Shown: positions 1 to 6,436 of the stretch, one piece after another
Position numbering within the stretch: the first letter of the stretch is position 1
Layout: every line of letters starts with the position of its first letter
From: Desulfobulbaceae bacterium
GTDB lineage: Bacteria; Desulfobacterota; Desulfobulbia; Desulfobulbales; Desulfobulbaceae
DNA: 22,960 nucleotides
Direction of reading: 5' to 3'
NCBI GenBank assembly: GCA_003508005.1
Contig: DNUE01000066.1
Coordinates: forward strand, 1,590-24,549
The notes under the pieces: model-generated
What the model saw: only the letters and a program-made list of their open reading frames with translations
Database searches by the model: none
Told to the model about the DNA's origin: nothing
Position numbers and translations under genes: made by a program

Positions 1-734
1 TCCTTGGAGATGCCGCGCATGCAGATCGCCGGCACCCTGTTGCCGATGATCTTGGCCATCGGCGTGGCCGTGGTGCCATTATAGGTCATGTTCTGATAGA
101 CCTCGTCGCAGACGATGAACAGGTCGTTCTTCTCGGCAATTGCGACGATGTCCCGCAGGATGTGCTCCGGATAGACAGCGCCGGTGGGGTTGTCCGGGTT
201 GATGATCAGGATGCCCGCTACCGCCGGGTTGTACTTGATATGGTTCTCGATATCCTCCAGGTCCGGGTACCACAGGTGGTTGGGGTCGAGGATATAGGTC
301 ACCGGCCGGTCGCCCGCATGCGCCGCCTCCGCCGAGGAGTGGGTGGTGTAGCTGGGGGTGGGCACTATGACCCGGGCCGTCCGCTTGAGAAAACCGAACA
401 CCTTGGAAATAGCGTCACCGAGGCCGTTGAAAAAAATAATGTCGTTGGCGTCGATCTGGGCGCCGCCCAGCCTGTTCACCCTCTCGGCGATGTACTGCCG
501 CGTGGCCAGGATGCCCCTGGTCGGGCTGTAGCCGTAGGTCGAGTTGTCGCGGACGGCCTCGACCACGATATCCTTCATCCAGGAAGGGATGTCCTCGCCC
601 TTGGCGATGGGATCGCCGATGTTCTCCCAGTTGACGTGCAGACCGAGCTTCTGCAGCTTCTCGCCGACATTGACGATGTTGCGGATTTCATAGGTCAACT
701 CACCAGCACCGATATGGACGATATCAGTACGCAT
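1..734 (-). CDS. PLP-dependent class I/II aminotransferase (partial, C-terminus beyond window)
   Basis: The minus strand is open from an ATG at 734-732 to the window edge, giving the first 244 residues. Visible fold-type I marks are the NPDNPTG motif (about residues 179-185), VCDEVY (about 208-213, whose Asp should bind the pyridine nitrogen of PLP) and GISK at the very end, where Lys244 is probably the Schiff-base lysine. The start is supported by a strong purine-rich site, GAGAGGTGAGG, just upstream. Family knowledge: such enzymes move amino groups between amino acids and 2-oxo acids in the cytoplasm. The substrate cannot be told from this half. The gene stands alone, divergent from the GH114 gene, and has its own promoter-like sequence and palindromes. 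Confidence 0.85.
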   Translation of the reverse strand, partial: MRTDIVHIGAGELTYEIRNIVNVGEKLQKLGLHVNWENIGDPIAKGEDIPSWMKDIVVEAVRDNSTYGYSPTRGILATRQYIAERVNRLGGAQIDANDIIFFNGLGDAISKVFGFLKRTARVIVPTPSYTTHSSAEAAHAGDRPVTYILDPNHLWYPDLEDIENHIKYNPAVAGILIINPDNPTGAVYPEHILRDIVAIAEKNDLFIVCDEVYQNMTYNGTTATPMAKIIGNRVPAICMRGISK

Positions 735-834
735 ACCTCACCTCTCCGTTTATTTCTGAACCGGGAGCGGGCACTGCGGGCTCCCCGGGCAAATGGGTGG
801 AAGACAACTCAGCAGAGTTTGGCTGAAATTTTCG

Positions 835-863
835 TTTCTACCACAGCCGCAAATTTGCGTCAA
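835..863 (-). promoter_or_regulatory. sigma70-like promoter for the aminotransferase, with a palindrome in its spacer
   Basis: On the minus strand, TTGACG (858-863) and TAGAAA (835-840) lie exactly 17 bp apart, about 100 bp upstream of the aminotransferase ATG. The 12-bp perfect palindrome CGCAAATTTGCG (848-859) lies in the spacer and overlaps the -35 box, where a repressor could block polymerase. The promoter call rests on consensus match and spacing only. Confidence 0.45.
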
Positions 864-901
864 CCGGTCTTCCAACGAAAAAGGATTTTGCCGGAATTGT
901 C

Positions 902-923
902 AGAATCGCAAAAATGCGATTCT
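902..923. promoter_or_regulatory. Perfect inverted repeat, candidate operator
   Basis: AGAATCGCA (902-910) and TGCGATTCT (915-923) form a perfect 9-bp inverted repeat around four A. No T-run follows on either strand, so it does not look like a terminator. It lies about 40 bp upstream of the -35 box of the minus-strand aminotransferase promoter, a position that suits a regulator binding site. The regulator is unknown. Confidence 0.35.
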
Positions 924-1154
924 TACGCCGGCATGCTCTGCAACTTATTGAAATCAAAGTGGCGGATGTTCAGTTTTTTCAGTATTAGGTAAAGTCGGCA
1001 AGATTGGCAATGATTTTTTATTGATGCTGCGAACTGCAGCCTTCTTTCAAAACAGGAGAGCATCAGGGATGATGTATCACGAAACGATTGCACCACCCCG
1101 GAGATTCTGCTACTGAGCAGTTCAGCCACGAGTTAGGAGAGGAGGGAATAGGCA

Positions 1155-2009
1155 TTGAAAAAGAGAACGATGCATTTAGCGGCTGGTCTAGTTGTCTTTC
1201 TGGCGCTTTTTCAATGTATTTCCGCGATAGGCGCCGAGGATAAATCACCACTCATCCTGACCATGCCGCCCATCCTGGCCGCCAATAAGCACTCCGGCGG
1301 CCAGGACAGCTGGTGGAAGCCGAGGCCCGGCACGAGCTGGCAGTGGCAGCTCAGCGGGGCTATTGATACCTCCCTTGGTGTGGCGATGTATGACATCGAC
1401 TACGAGACCCCAGCCTCTGTCATCAGCCAGCTGCACGCGCAGGGCAAAACCGTCATCTGCTACATGAGCGCCGGCAGCTGGGAGGATTTTCGTTCCGATG
1501 CCGGCCTGTATCCTGCCGCTGTCTTGGGAAATCCCCTTGCCGGCTGGCCTGACGAACGATGGCTGGACATCCGCCGCCTGGACGTGCTTGCCCCGATTAT
1601 CGAGGCAAGGATGAATGCCGCCGTGCAGCGGGGCTGCGACGGCATCGAGCCGGACAATGTGGACGGCTATCAGAACGATTCCGGTTTTCCCCTCAGCTAC
1701 AGCGACCAGCTCGCCTTCAACAAATGGCTGGCGCAGCAGGCGCACCAGCGGAACCTGTCGGTCGGGCTGAAAAATGATCTGGAGCAGATCCCCGACCTGG
1801 AACCCTATTTTGACTGGGCGCTCAACGAGGAGTGCTTTCAGTTTCAGGAATGCGGCCCACTCTTAACGTTTATCTATGCCGGCAAGGCAGTCTTCGGGGT
1901 CGAGTACAGCGGCGATCCGGCCAGCTTCTGCCCGGCAGCCAATGCATTGAACTTCGACTGGCTGAAAAAGAACATGGAACTCGATGCCTGGCGGCTTGCC
2001 TGCCGGTGA
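1155..2009 (+). CDS. Secreted GH114-type TIM-barrel protein (endo-alpha-1,4-polygalactosaminidase-like)
   Basis: A 284-residue protein with a TTG start. GGAGAGGAGG lies just upstream at good spacing, so I prefer TTG to the in-frame ATG at 1170. Residues 1-27 look like a Sec signal peptide: KKR, a hydrophobic core, then small residues near IGA. The mature part fits the GH114 / DUF297-type barrel: a WQWQLSG stretch near residue 60, YDIDYE near 79, VICYMSAGSWE near 99, DGIEPDNVDGY near 165, GLKND near 204 and EECF near 226. Family knowledge: GH114 enzymes cut galactosaminogalactan-like polysaccharides; many bacterial members are uncharacterised. The acidic residues in the DGIEPDN region are the likely catalytic ones. 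The gene stands alone. The LFQC before the cleavage region is a poor lipobox, so I favour a secreted or periplasmic protein over a lipoprotein. Confidence 0.8.
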   Translation: MKKRTMHLAAGLVVFLALFQCISAIGAEDKSPLILTMPPILAANKHSGGQDSWWKPRPGTSWQWQLSGAIDTSLGVAMYDIDYETPASVISQLHAQGKTVICYMSAGSWEDFRSDAGLYPAAVLGNPLAGWPDERWLDIRRLDVLAPIIEARMNAAVQRGCDGIEPDNVDGYQNDSGFPLSYSDQLAFNKWLAQQAHQRNLSVGLKNDLEQIPDLEPYFDWALNEECFQFQECGPLLTFIYAGKAVFGVEYSGDPASFCPAANALNFDWLKKNMELDAWRLACR

Positions 2010-2332
2010 CTCTTTTTGCAGGGTATCATGAGGCTTGGCACTGTGTTCCACCTCTGATCCCTGAATACAGTACCCGCCACCTGTCCCTTGAACCCAAGAC
2101 TTCCCCCATGCGGTTCCTTGACTATTAGCCGCCATAGACATATGATTTCATAATGTTCCAGTTCATCGAATTGCGTCCGTTCGCCTTTGTCAGGAAAAAG
2201 TTTCAGGGAGGACGAGTTCATTTCAAATCCAGGTTCACCAGCAAATCCGGAAGAGTTTCAGCTTCTCATCAATATTTTGCATCCTGTATCCGGTCCCCTG
2301 GTTTAAACCCAGAATAACAGGTGGAATTGGAC
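2010..2332. other. 323-bp intergenic region
   Basis: Contains the promoter at 2118-2146 and no supportable gene. A Shine-Dalgarno-like GGGAGG near 2210 is followed by an open stretch with no ATG, GTG or TTG in a usable place, so it may be chance or a decayed small gene. No terminator hairpin with a T-run was seen after the GH114 gene. Confidence 0.5.
2118..2146 (+). promoter_or_regulatory. sigma70-like promoter upstream of the small membrane protein
   Basis: TTGACT (2118-2123) and TATGAT (2141-2146), each 5 of 6 to consensus, are separated by exactly 17 bp. This is the best sigma70 match in the window. It would give a leader of about 180 nt before the next gene. Confidence 0.55.
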
Positions 2333-2677
2333 ATGCAGGCGGAGAACGTTATGCAGTTTGTCTGGCCGGAGATTAATTACACGGTGTCTATTGTTGCCCT
2401 TGTGCTGGCGCTGGCGGTCTTCATTTTCGGGTCGTTCAGTGGCGCGCGGGCAAACAAGGTTCGCATTGTCTTTGCCGTGTGCCTGTCCACGGGGATTGGC
2501 TGGTGCGCCATGCCCCTGGCTGTCAAGGCGGCCTCGGCATTGCATATTGCGGATACGAAGTCAGGCATCGTGATCCTCGTCACAACAATGATGTTTTTCG
2601 TCGCCGCCATTGCGACGAGCATCTATGAGGTCATCACGGTAACATTCTCAGACATCGGCATGTCTCCCAAAAAGTGA
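2333..2677 (+). CDS. Small integral membrane protein of unknown function
   Basis: About 114 residues from ATG 2333. AGGTGG at 2319-2324 sits 8 nt before it, so I prefer this to the in-frame GTG at 2321, which overlaps that site. Three hydrophobic segments can be seen: one beginning near the NYTVSIVALV stretch, one from VRIVFAVCLS, and one from SGIVILVTTMMF that runs to the short polar tail ending SPKK. The loop after the first segment carries Arg and Lys. I do not recognise the family. It is followed 69 nt later by a lysine-rich mini-protein with its own strong ribosome binding site; the two may share the promoter at 2118. The frame is open over its whole length with membrane-like composition, so a real gene is likely. 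Confidence 0.6.
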   Translation: MQAENVMQFVWPEINYTVSIVALVLALAVFIFGSFSGARANKVRIVFAVCLSTGIGWCAMPLAVKAASALHIADTKSGIVILVTTMMFFVAAIATSIYEVITVTFSDIGMSPKK

Positions 2678-2746
2678 GGCGGGAAGAACAACGCAGCGAC
2701 GCCACCCACGGCGTAAAAATTACTTACAACAGGAAAGGAGCGAACA

Positions 2747-2863
2747 ATGGGCGACAAAGGCGGCAAGAAAAATAAGGAAAAAAGCAAAAAACAGACCACG
2801 AAGAAACATGACCAACAGGTCAAAAAAGCGGAGGAAAAGCAGCCAAAAAAGAAACCGGTTTGA
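2747..2863 (+). CDS. 38-residue lysine-rich small protein
   Basis: ATG at 2747 is preceded by AGGAAAGGAG (2731-2740) at ideal spacing and the frame ends with TGA at 2861-2863. The product is mostly Lys, Gln, Glu and Asp, begins MGDKGGKKNKEKSKK and ends with a QPKKKPV tail. It has no hydrophobic segment. From memory, short proteins with a MGDKGGKK start and a QPKK tail occur in many proteobacteria as unnamed hypotheticals; that likeness is recalled, not computed. The high charge suggests an intrinsically disordered, possibly nucleic-acid-binding protein, which is inference only. Confidence 0.6.
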   Translation: MGDKGGKKNKEKSKKQTTKKHDQQVKKAEEKQPKKKPV

Positions 2864-2919
2864 GGAGAATGGAGAGTGGCCAAGCGAAGTTCATCATCTC
2901 ATATTGAGTGCGTGTTTTC

Positions 2920-3054
2920 ATCGGGGTCGGGGTCGGTATCGGCATCGATGAGAAAACCCGCGTTTACCTGAACGACATCGGGACAAGCCATACCCGAAGC
3001 CATTAATCTATTTTCGATACCGATACCGATACCGATACCGACCCCGACCCCGAT
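2920..3054. repeat. Inverted pair of in-phase hexanucleotide arrays
   Basis: The right arm (3015-3054) reads four CGATAC units, two CGACCC units and a final CGAT, all in perfect 6-nt phase. The left arm (2920-2949) is its reverse complement in shortened form: two GGGTCG units, GTATCG and GCATCG. The arms match perfectly over 23 bp (2920-2942 with 3032-3054) and enclose about 90 bp with no gene. Similar direct or inverted hexamer runs are known to me as intergenic elements in deltaproteobacterial genomes, sometimes next to four-helix-bundle (23S rRNA intervening-sequence type) genes. No such gene is present here. It could fold into a long hairpin or be a footprint of a small mobile element. 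Confidence 0.7.
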
Positions 3055-3215
3055 TGTTTTCAGGCGGCAGATACAAGACGGGTTCTTCTGTCTTCCCCAG
3101 TCCCCTGACTCCGCCTCACCGCACCCTCCAAGTCAACCACCTGATTTTGCAATTTAACTTTTGCCGACTTTCCTGCGAACTGCTATGGTAATCTAATGCA
3201 CAGGATTCAAGGTAA

Positions 3216-3356
3216 TTGGCGCAGGCAGCCTGGCGAACGGGCCAGAAACTGACGGTGCACGGCTGGATCTACAGCATCGCGAACGGCATCCTGAAGGACC
3301 TGGATGTGTGCATCTCAGGCTGCGACGACCTGCCCGTGCTCCATAGCCAGCGATAG
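3216..3356 (+). pseudogene. C-terminal remnant of a beta-carbonic anhydrase
   Basis: An open frame between a TAA at 3213 and a TAG at 3354 encodes about 46 residues with the stretch AAWRTGQKLTVHGWIY followed by a GILKDLDV segment. This matches my knowledge of the last helix and strand of Can-type beta-carbonic anhydrases, where an AW(R/K)RGQ..(V/I)HGW.Y stretch and (G)LL(R/K)DL follow each other. The zinc-binding Cys, Asp, His and Cys residues of the family lie upstream and are missing, as is a start codon with a ribosome binding site. A full enzyme is about 200-220 residues, so roughly four fifths is gone. It cannot hydrate CO2; this is a decayed or truncated copy. Confidence 0.65.
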
Positions 3357-3438
3357 GCCGTGGCAGCATGGTTTGCGCGCCGGACCAACCAGCCTGAAAA
3401 AAAATTATCATTGATGATGCACCGCATCCATGGTATCT

Positions 3439-3481
3439 GGACTACCCTGACAGTCGTTCGCCTGAGGGAGTCTCTTTTTTT
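3439..3481 (+). terminator. Probable intrinsic terminator 40 bp before topB
   Basis: GACT (3440-3443) pairs with AGTC (3469-3472), CCCT (3445-3448) with AGGG (3465-3468), and CAG (3451-3453) with CTG (3462-3464), around an 8-nt loop. There is a one-base and a two-base bulge on the 5' side. TC and a run of seven T (3475-3481) follow. It would stop transcription from the carbonic anhydrase remnant side. If so, topB needs a promoter in the last 40 bp or partial read-through. Confidence 0.5.
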
Positions 3482-3521
3482 CGCCACACCGACCACATAC
3501 TCAAAAGGTGTTTGCAATTCC

Positions 3522-6017
3522 ATGGGAAAAACCTTAATCATCGCCGAGAAACCAAGCGTTGCCGCTGACATTGTCAGGGCGCTGCCGGGCAAATTCAGCA
3601 AGACCAAAACCCACTATGAAAACGAGGAATACCTCGTTTCCTTCGCCATCGGCCACCTGGTTTCCATTGCCTATCCCGAGGAAATCGACCCCCGCTACCA
3701 GAAATGGAGCATGGACAACCTCCCCATCCTGCCGGAAGAGTTTCCGCTGACCGTGCTGCCGGAAACCAAGAGCCAGTTCAATGCGCTGAACAAGATGCTC
3801 CGCAGCCGCGAGGTGGACACCATCGTCAATGCCTGCGATGCCGGCCGCGAGGGCGAACTGATCTTCAAATACATCCTCAAGCAGGCCGCCACAAAGGCGG
3901 TAGAGGGCAAGAAGATCATGCGCCTCTGGCTGCAGTCGATGACCCTGGACGCCATTCGCGACGGCCTGGCCCGCCTGCGTGACGACCGGGAAATGCAGCC
4001 CCTGGAGGACACGGCCCTGTGCCGGTCGGAGTCCGACTGGCTCATCGGCATCAACGCTACCAGGGCCCTGACCGGCCATAACTCACGGTTCGGCGGTTTC
4101 CGCAAGACGCCGTGCGGCAGGGTGCAGACCCCGACCCTGTCGCTGATCGTCAACCGCGAGCATGAGCGGCTGGCCTTCACGCCCAGGACCTACTGGGAGC
4201 TGCACGCCCAGTTTGCCAGCAACGGTCTCAGTTACGAGGGCATATGGATCGACCCGGCCTTCAAAAAAGATGAATCCCGGCCGGACCTTCGCCAGGAACG
4301 CATCTGGGACCGGCAGCAGGCCGAGGATATCGCCTCCCGCTGCCCCGGCAAGAATGCAAAGGTCAAGGAGACCAGCAAGAAGACCACCCAGGGCTGTCCC
4401 CTTCTCTACGACCTGACCTCGCTGCAGCGGGAGGCGAACAACCGCTTCGGCTTCTCGGCCAAAAACACCCTTTCCATTGCCCAGGTTCTCTACGAGCGGC
4501 ACAAGCTGATCACCTATCCGCGCACCGACAGCCGGCACCTGCCCGGCGACTACCTGCCCACGGTGAAGCAGGTGTTTACCGCGCAGCAGAACTGGCAGTT
4601 CGGCAAGTTTGCCGCCCAGGCCCTGGCCGCCAATTACCTGCGCAAGAACCCGAAAATTTTCAACGACGCCAAGGTCAGCGACCACTTTGCGATCATCCCC
4701 ACCAGCGTGCTGCCGAAAAAACTCTCGGACGCCGAGCTGAAAATCTACCAGATGCTCGTTCAGCGCTTTCTGGCCGTCTTCTTCCCCCCGGCCGAGTACC
4801 TGAACACCAGGCGCCTCAGCGTTGTCGATGAGGACACCTTTCTCACCGAAGGCAAGATCCTGCTGGTTCCGGGCTGGAAGGCGGTGTACGGCTCTACATC
4901 CGGTACCGAGGCGGACGACCTGCAAGCCCTGCCGGAAGGAAAAGCAGTGCTCTGCGCCGAGGTCCGCCAGGAGGAGCAACAGACCAAGGCCCCGCCCCGC
5001 TTCAACGAAGCAACGCTTCTCACCGCCATGGAGCAGTCCGGCAAGCTGGTGGAGGACGAGGAGCTGGCGGAGGCGATGAAGGAACGCGGACTCGGCACCC
5101 CGGCCACCCGGGCGGCGATCATCGAGAAGCTTATCAACGAGAAATACCTGGTCCGCGAAAACCGGGACCTGGCCCCTACCGGCAAGGCCTTTGAGCTGCT
5201 CGCCCAGCTCAACGCCATGCACATCGACGTCCTTGCCTCCCCGGAACTGACCGGGGAATGGGAATACAAGCTAAACCAGATCCTCAAGGGCGGGATGACC
5301 AGGGAGCAGTTCATGGCCCAGATCCGGGAAACCACCCGCAGTATCGTCGAAAAGATCAAGGACTATGGCTCCGGCAAGCAGGCCCGGCCCGAGGCCACCT
5401 TTTCCCCGGTGCTGGGCGTTCGCTTTTTCGAGACCGCTTCAAACTACGTCTCCGAGGATGAAAAGATCAAGCTGCGCAAGGTTCTGGGCGGCAGGGTCAT
5501 GCGCCAGGAAGAAGTCCTCGCCCTGTTGCAGGGCGAAACTGTCGGCCCCTTTGCCGATTTCCGCTCCAGGAAGGGGGGCAAGACATTTACCGCTTCCCTG
5601 GCCCTGAAGGAGGGAAAAGTGGAATTCATTTTTTCTGACGCCACCGACCGGCTGGACCATGAGGAGATCAGCCGGTCCCAGCCTCTGGGCCTGTCGCCCG
5701 TCGACCAAACGCCGGTCTTTGAGACCCCGGCGGCCTTCATGTCCGAATCCGCGCTGCACGGCGACAAGGAAAAGGGTCTGCGCATCAGCAAAATGATCCT
5801 CGGCCGGCCCATCGATCCCGACCACATCAGCCAGCTTCTGGCCAAGGGCAGGACCGAACTGATCAGGGGCTTTATCTCCAAGAAGAAAAAACCGTTTGAT
5901 GCCTACCTGCTCCTTGACGACAAGGGGAAACTTTCTTTTGAATTTCCGCCCCGCAAGCAGCGGAGAGAACGAAAAAAACCGGAAGACGGCTCTGACAGCG
6001 AGAAACACAACCAATGA
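3522..6017 (+). CDS. topB: DNA topoisomerase III (type IA) with C-terminal repeat domains
   Basis: 831 residues from ATG 3522 (MGKTLIIAEKPSVAA). The frame is open back to 3360, but only this start begins with the conserved Toprim strand; AAGGTG lies upstream at 3505-3510. The catalytic Glu is in IIAEKPS (Glu9), the second Toprim motif is CDAGREGE (residues 105-112) and the nucleophile is Tyr332 in the TYPRTDSR motif. Type IA enzymes cut one strand, pass another and reseal, unlinking replication intermediates. E. coli TopB has about 650 residues; the extra length here fits two topoisomerase C-terminal repeats (about 621-705 and 745-815, the second with SKMILGRPI and FISKKKKPFDAYL). There are no paired Cys zinc fingers. 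The stop overlaps rsfS by 4 nt, so the genes are probably co-translated. Confidence 0.93.
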   Translation: MGKTLIIAEKPSVAADIVRALPGKFSKTKTHYENEEYLVSFAIGHLVSIAYPEEIDPRYQKWSMDNLPILPEEFPLTVLPETKSQFNALNKMLRSREVDTIVNACDAGREGELIFKYILKQAATKAVEGKKIMRLWLQSMTLDAIRDGLARLRDDREMQPLEDTALCRSESDWLIGINATRALTGHNSRFGGFRKTPCGRVQTPTLSLIVNREHERLAFTPRTYWELHAQFASNGLSYEGIWIDPAFKKDESRPDLRQERIWDRQQAEDIASRCPGKNAKVKETSKKTTQGCPLLYDLTSLQREANNRFGFSAKNTLSIAQVLYERHKLITYPRTDSRHLPGDYLPTVKQVFTAQQNWQFGKFAAQALAANYLRKNPKIFNDAKVSDHFAIIPTSVLPKKLSDAELKIYQMLVQRFLAVFFPPAEYLNTRRLSVVDEDTFLTEGKILLVPGWKAVYGSTSGTEADDLQALPEGKAVLCAEVRQEEQQTKAPPRFNEATLLTAMEQSGKLVEDEELAEAMKERGLGTPATRAAIIEKLINEKYLVRENRDLAPTGKAFELLAQLNAMHIDVLASPELTGEWEYKLNQILKGGMTREQFMAQIRETTRSIVEKIKDYGSGKQARPEATFSPVLGVRFFETASNYVSEDEKIKLRKVLGGRVMRQEEVLALLQGETVGPFADFRSRKGGKTFTASLALKEGKVEFIFSDATDRLDHEEISRSQPLGLSPVDQTPVFETPAAFMSESALHGDKEKGLRISKMILGRPIDPDHISQLLAKGRTELIRGFISKKKKPFDAYLLLDDKGKLSFEFPPRKQRRERKKPEDGSDSEKHNQ

Positions 6018-6436
6018 GCAGACTGAAGAAGCAGCATCTGGAGAAAAGCGGCCTTGAACTGGCGCGGGAGTGCGCTCGCATCGCCCTGGACACCAAGGCC
6101 GAGGACCTGGTCATCCTGGAAGTGCGAGGGCTCACTTCGTTCAGCGATTATTTCGTGATCATGAGCGGCCGTTCTACCCGGCACGTGCAGGGCCTGGCCG
6201 AGGCCATCGGCGAGGAGCTGAGCGCAAAAAGGATATCCAGCAATAATTGCGAGGGGCTGAAGGAGGGATTGTGGGTGCTGATTGATTACAATGATGTGAT
6301 CGTCCATATCTTCTACAAGGAGACCCGCGACTTCTACGACCTGGACGGGCTGTGGCACGATGCGCCCCGGATTGCACCGGATGCCGCGGCAGCGGAGCAG
6401 AAGCGGGCAACAGGCAGGCGGAGCAAAAAGCAATGA
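6014..6436 (+). CDS. rsfS: Ribosomal silencing factor RsfS
   Basis: A 140-residue member of the RsfS / Iojap / DUF143 family. The core runs from about residue 12 to 115, with the conserved stretches TSFSDYFVIMSG, GLKEGLWVLIDYNDVIVHIF and the REFYDL-like TRDFYDLDGLW. Family knowledge: RsfS binds ribosomal protein uL14 and blocks joining of the subunits when nutrients run short. The last 25 residues are an Ala-rich then Arg/Lys-rich tail longer than in the usual 105-120-residue protein. Its ATG overlaps the topB stop by 4 nt and its stop overlaps gpmI by 4 nt. It has little Shine-Dalgarno sequence of its own, so translation is probably coupled. Confidence 0.93.
   Translation: MSRLKKQHLEKSGLELARECARIALDTKAEDLVILEVRGLTSFSDYFVIMSGRSTRHVQGLAEAIGEELSAKRISSNNCEGLKEGLWVLIDYNDVIVHIFYKETRDFYDLDGLWHDAPRIAPDAAAAEQKRATGRRSKKQ

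Larger units (their letters stand above)
735..1154. other. 420-bp intergenic region between divergent genes
   Basis: No convincing gene. The left half holds the minus-strand promoter and two palindromes listed separately. The right half should carry the promoter of the GH114 gene, but I see no clear -35/-10 pair. A 15-codon open frame at 1069-1116, with AGGAGAG at 1054-1060, could be a tiny leader, but nothing else supports it. A longer plus-strand open frame across 162-992 is an antisense shadow of the aminotransferase that runs on into this gap. Confidence 0.5.
2864..3521. other. 658-bp gene-poor stretch upstream of topB
   Basis: Holds the inverted hexamer arrays (2920-3054), a weak sigma70-like pair TTGCCG / TATGGT with 17-bp spacing near 3161-3189, the carbonic anhydrase remnant (3216-3356) and a probable terminator (3439-3481). 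Between these I see no gene with a start codon, ribosome binding site and recognisable product. The mix of repeat and gene fragment suggests a site of past insertion or deletion. Confidence 0.5.

Noticed and set aside
162..992. Long plus-strand open frame of 276 codons
   Set aside because: It lies antisense to the aminotransferase, shows no recognisable domain, and its first part mirrors the codon bias of the real minus-strand gene.
1069..1116. 15-codon open frame with AGGAGAG upstream, possible leader peptide before the GH114 gene
   Set aside because: No run of one amino acid, no attenuator hairpin and no link to regulation; too short to support.
2207..2309. Shine-Dalgarno-like GGGAGG followed by an open stretch of about 26 codons
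   Set aside because: No ATG, GTG or TTG at a usable distance; probably chance or a decayed gene.
2920..3054. CRISPR array
   Set aside because: The units are contiguous hexamers with no spacers, and no cas gene is near.
3360..3521. Upstream extension of topB to a GTG at 3360
   Set aside because: The extra 54 residues are not like TopB, run through the probable terminator and precede the conserved MGKTLIIAEKPS start.
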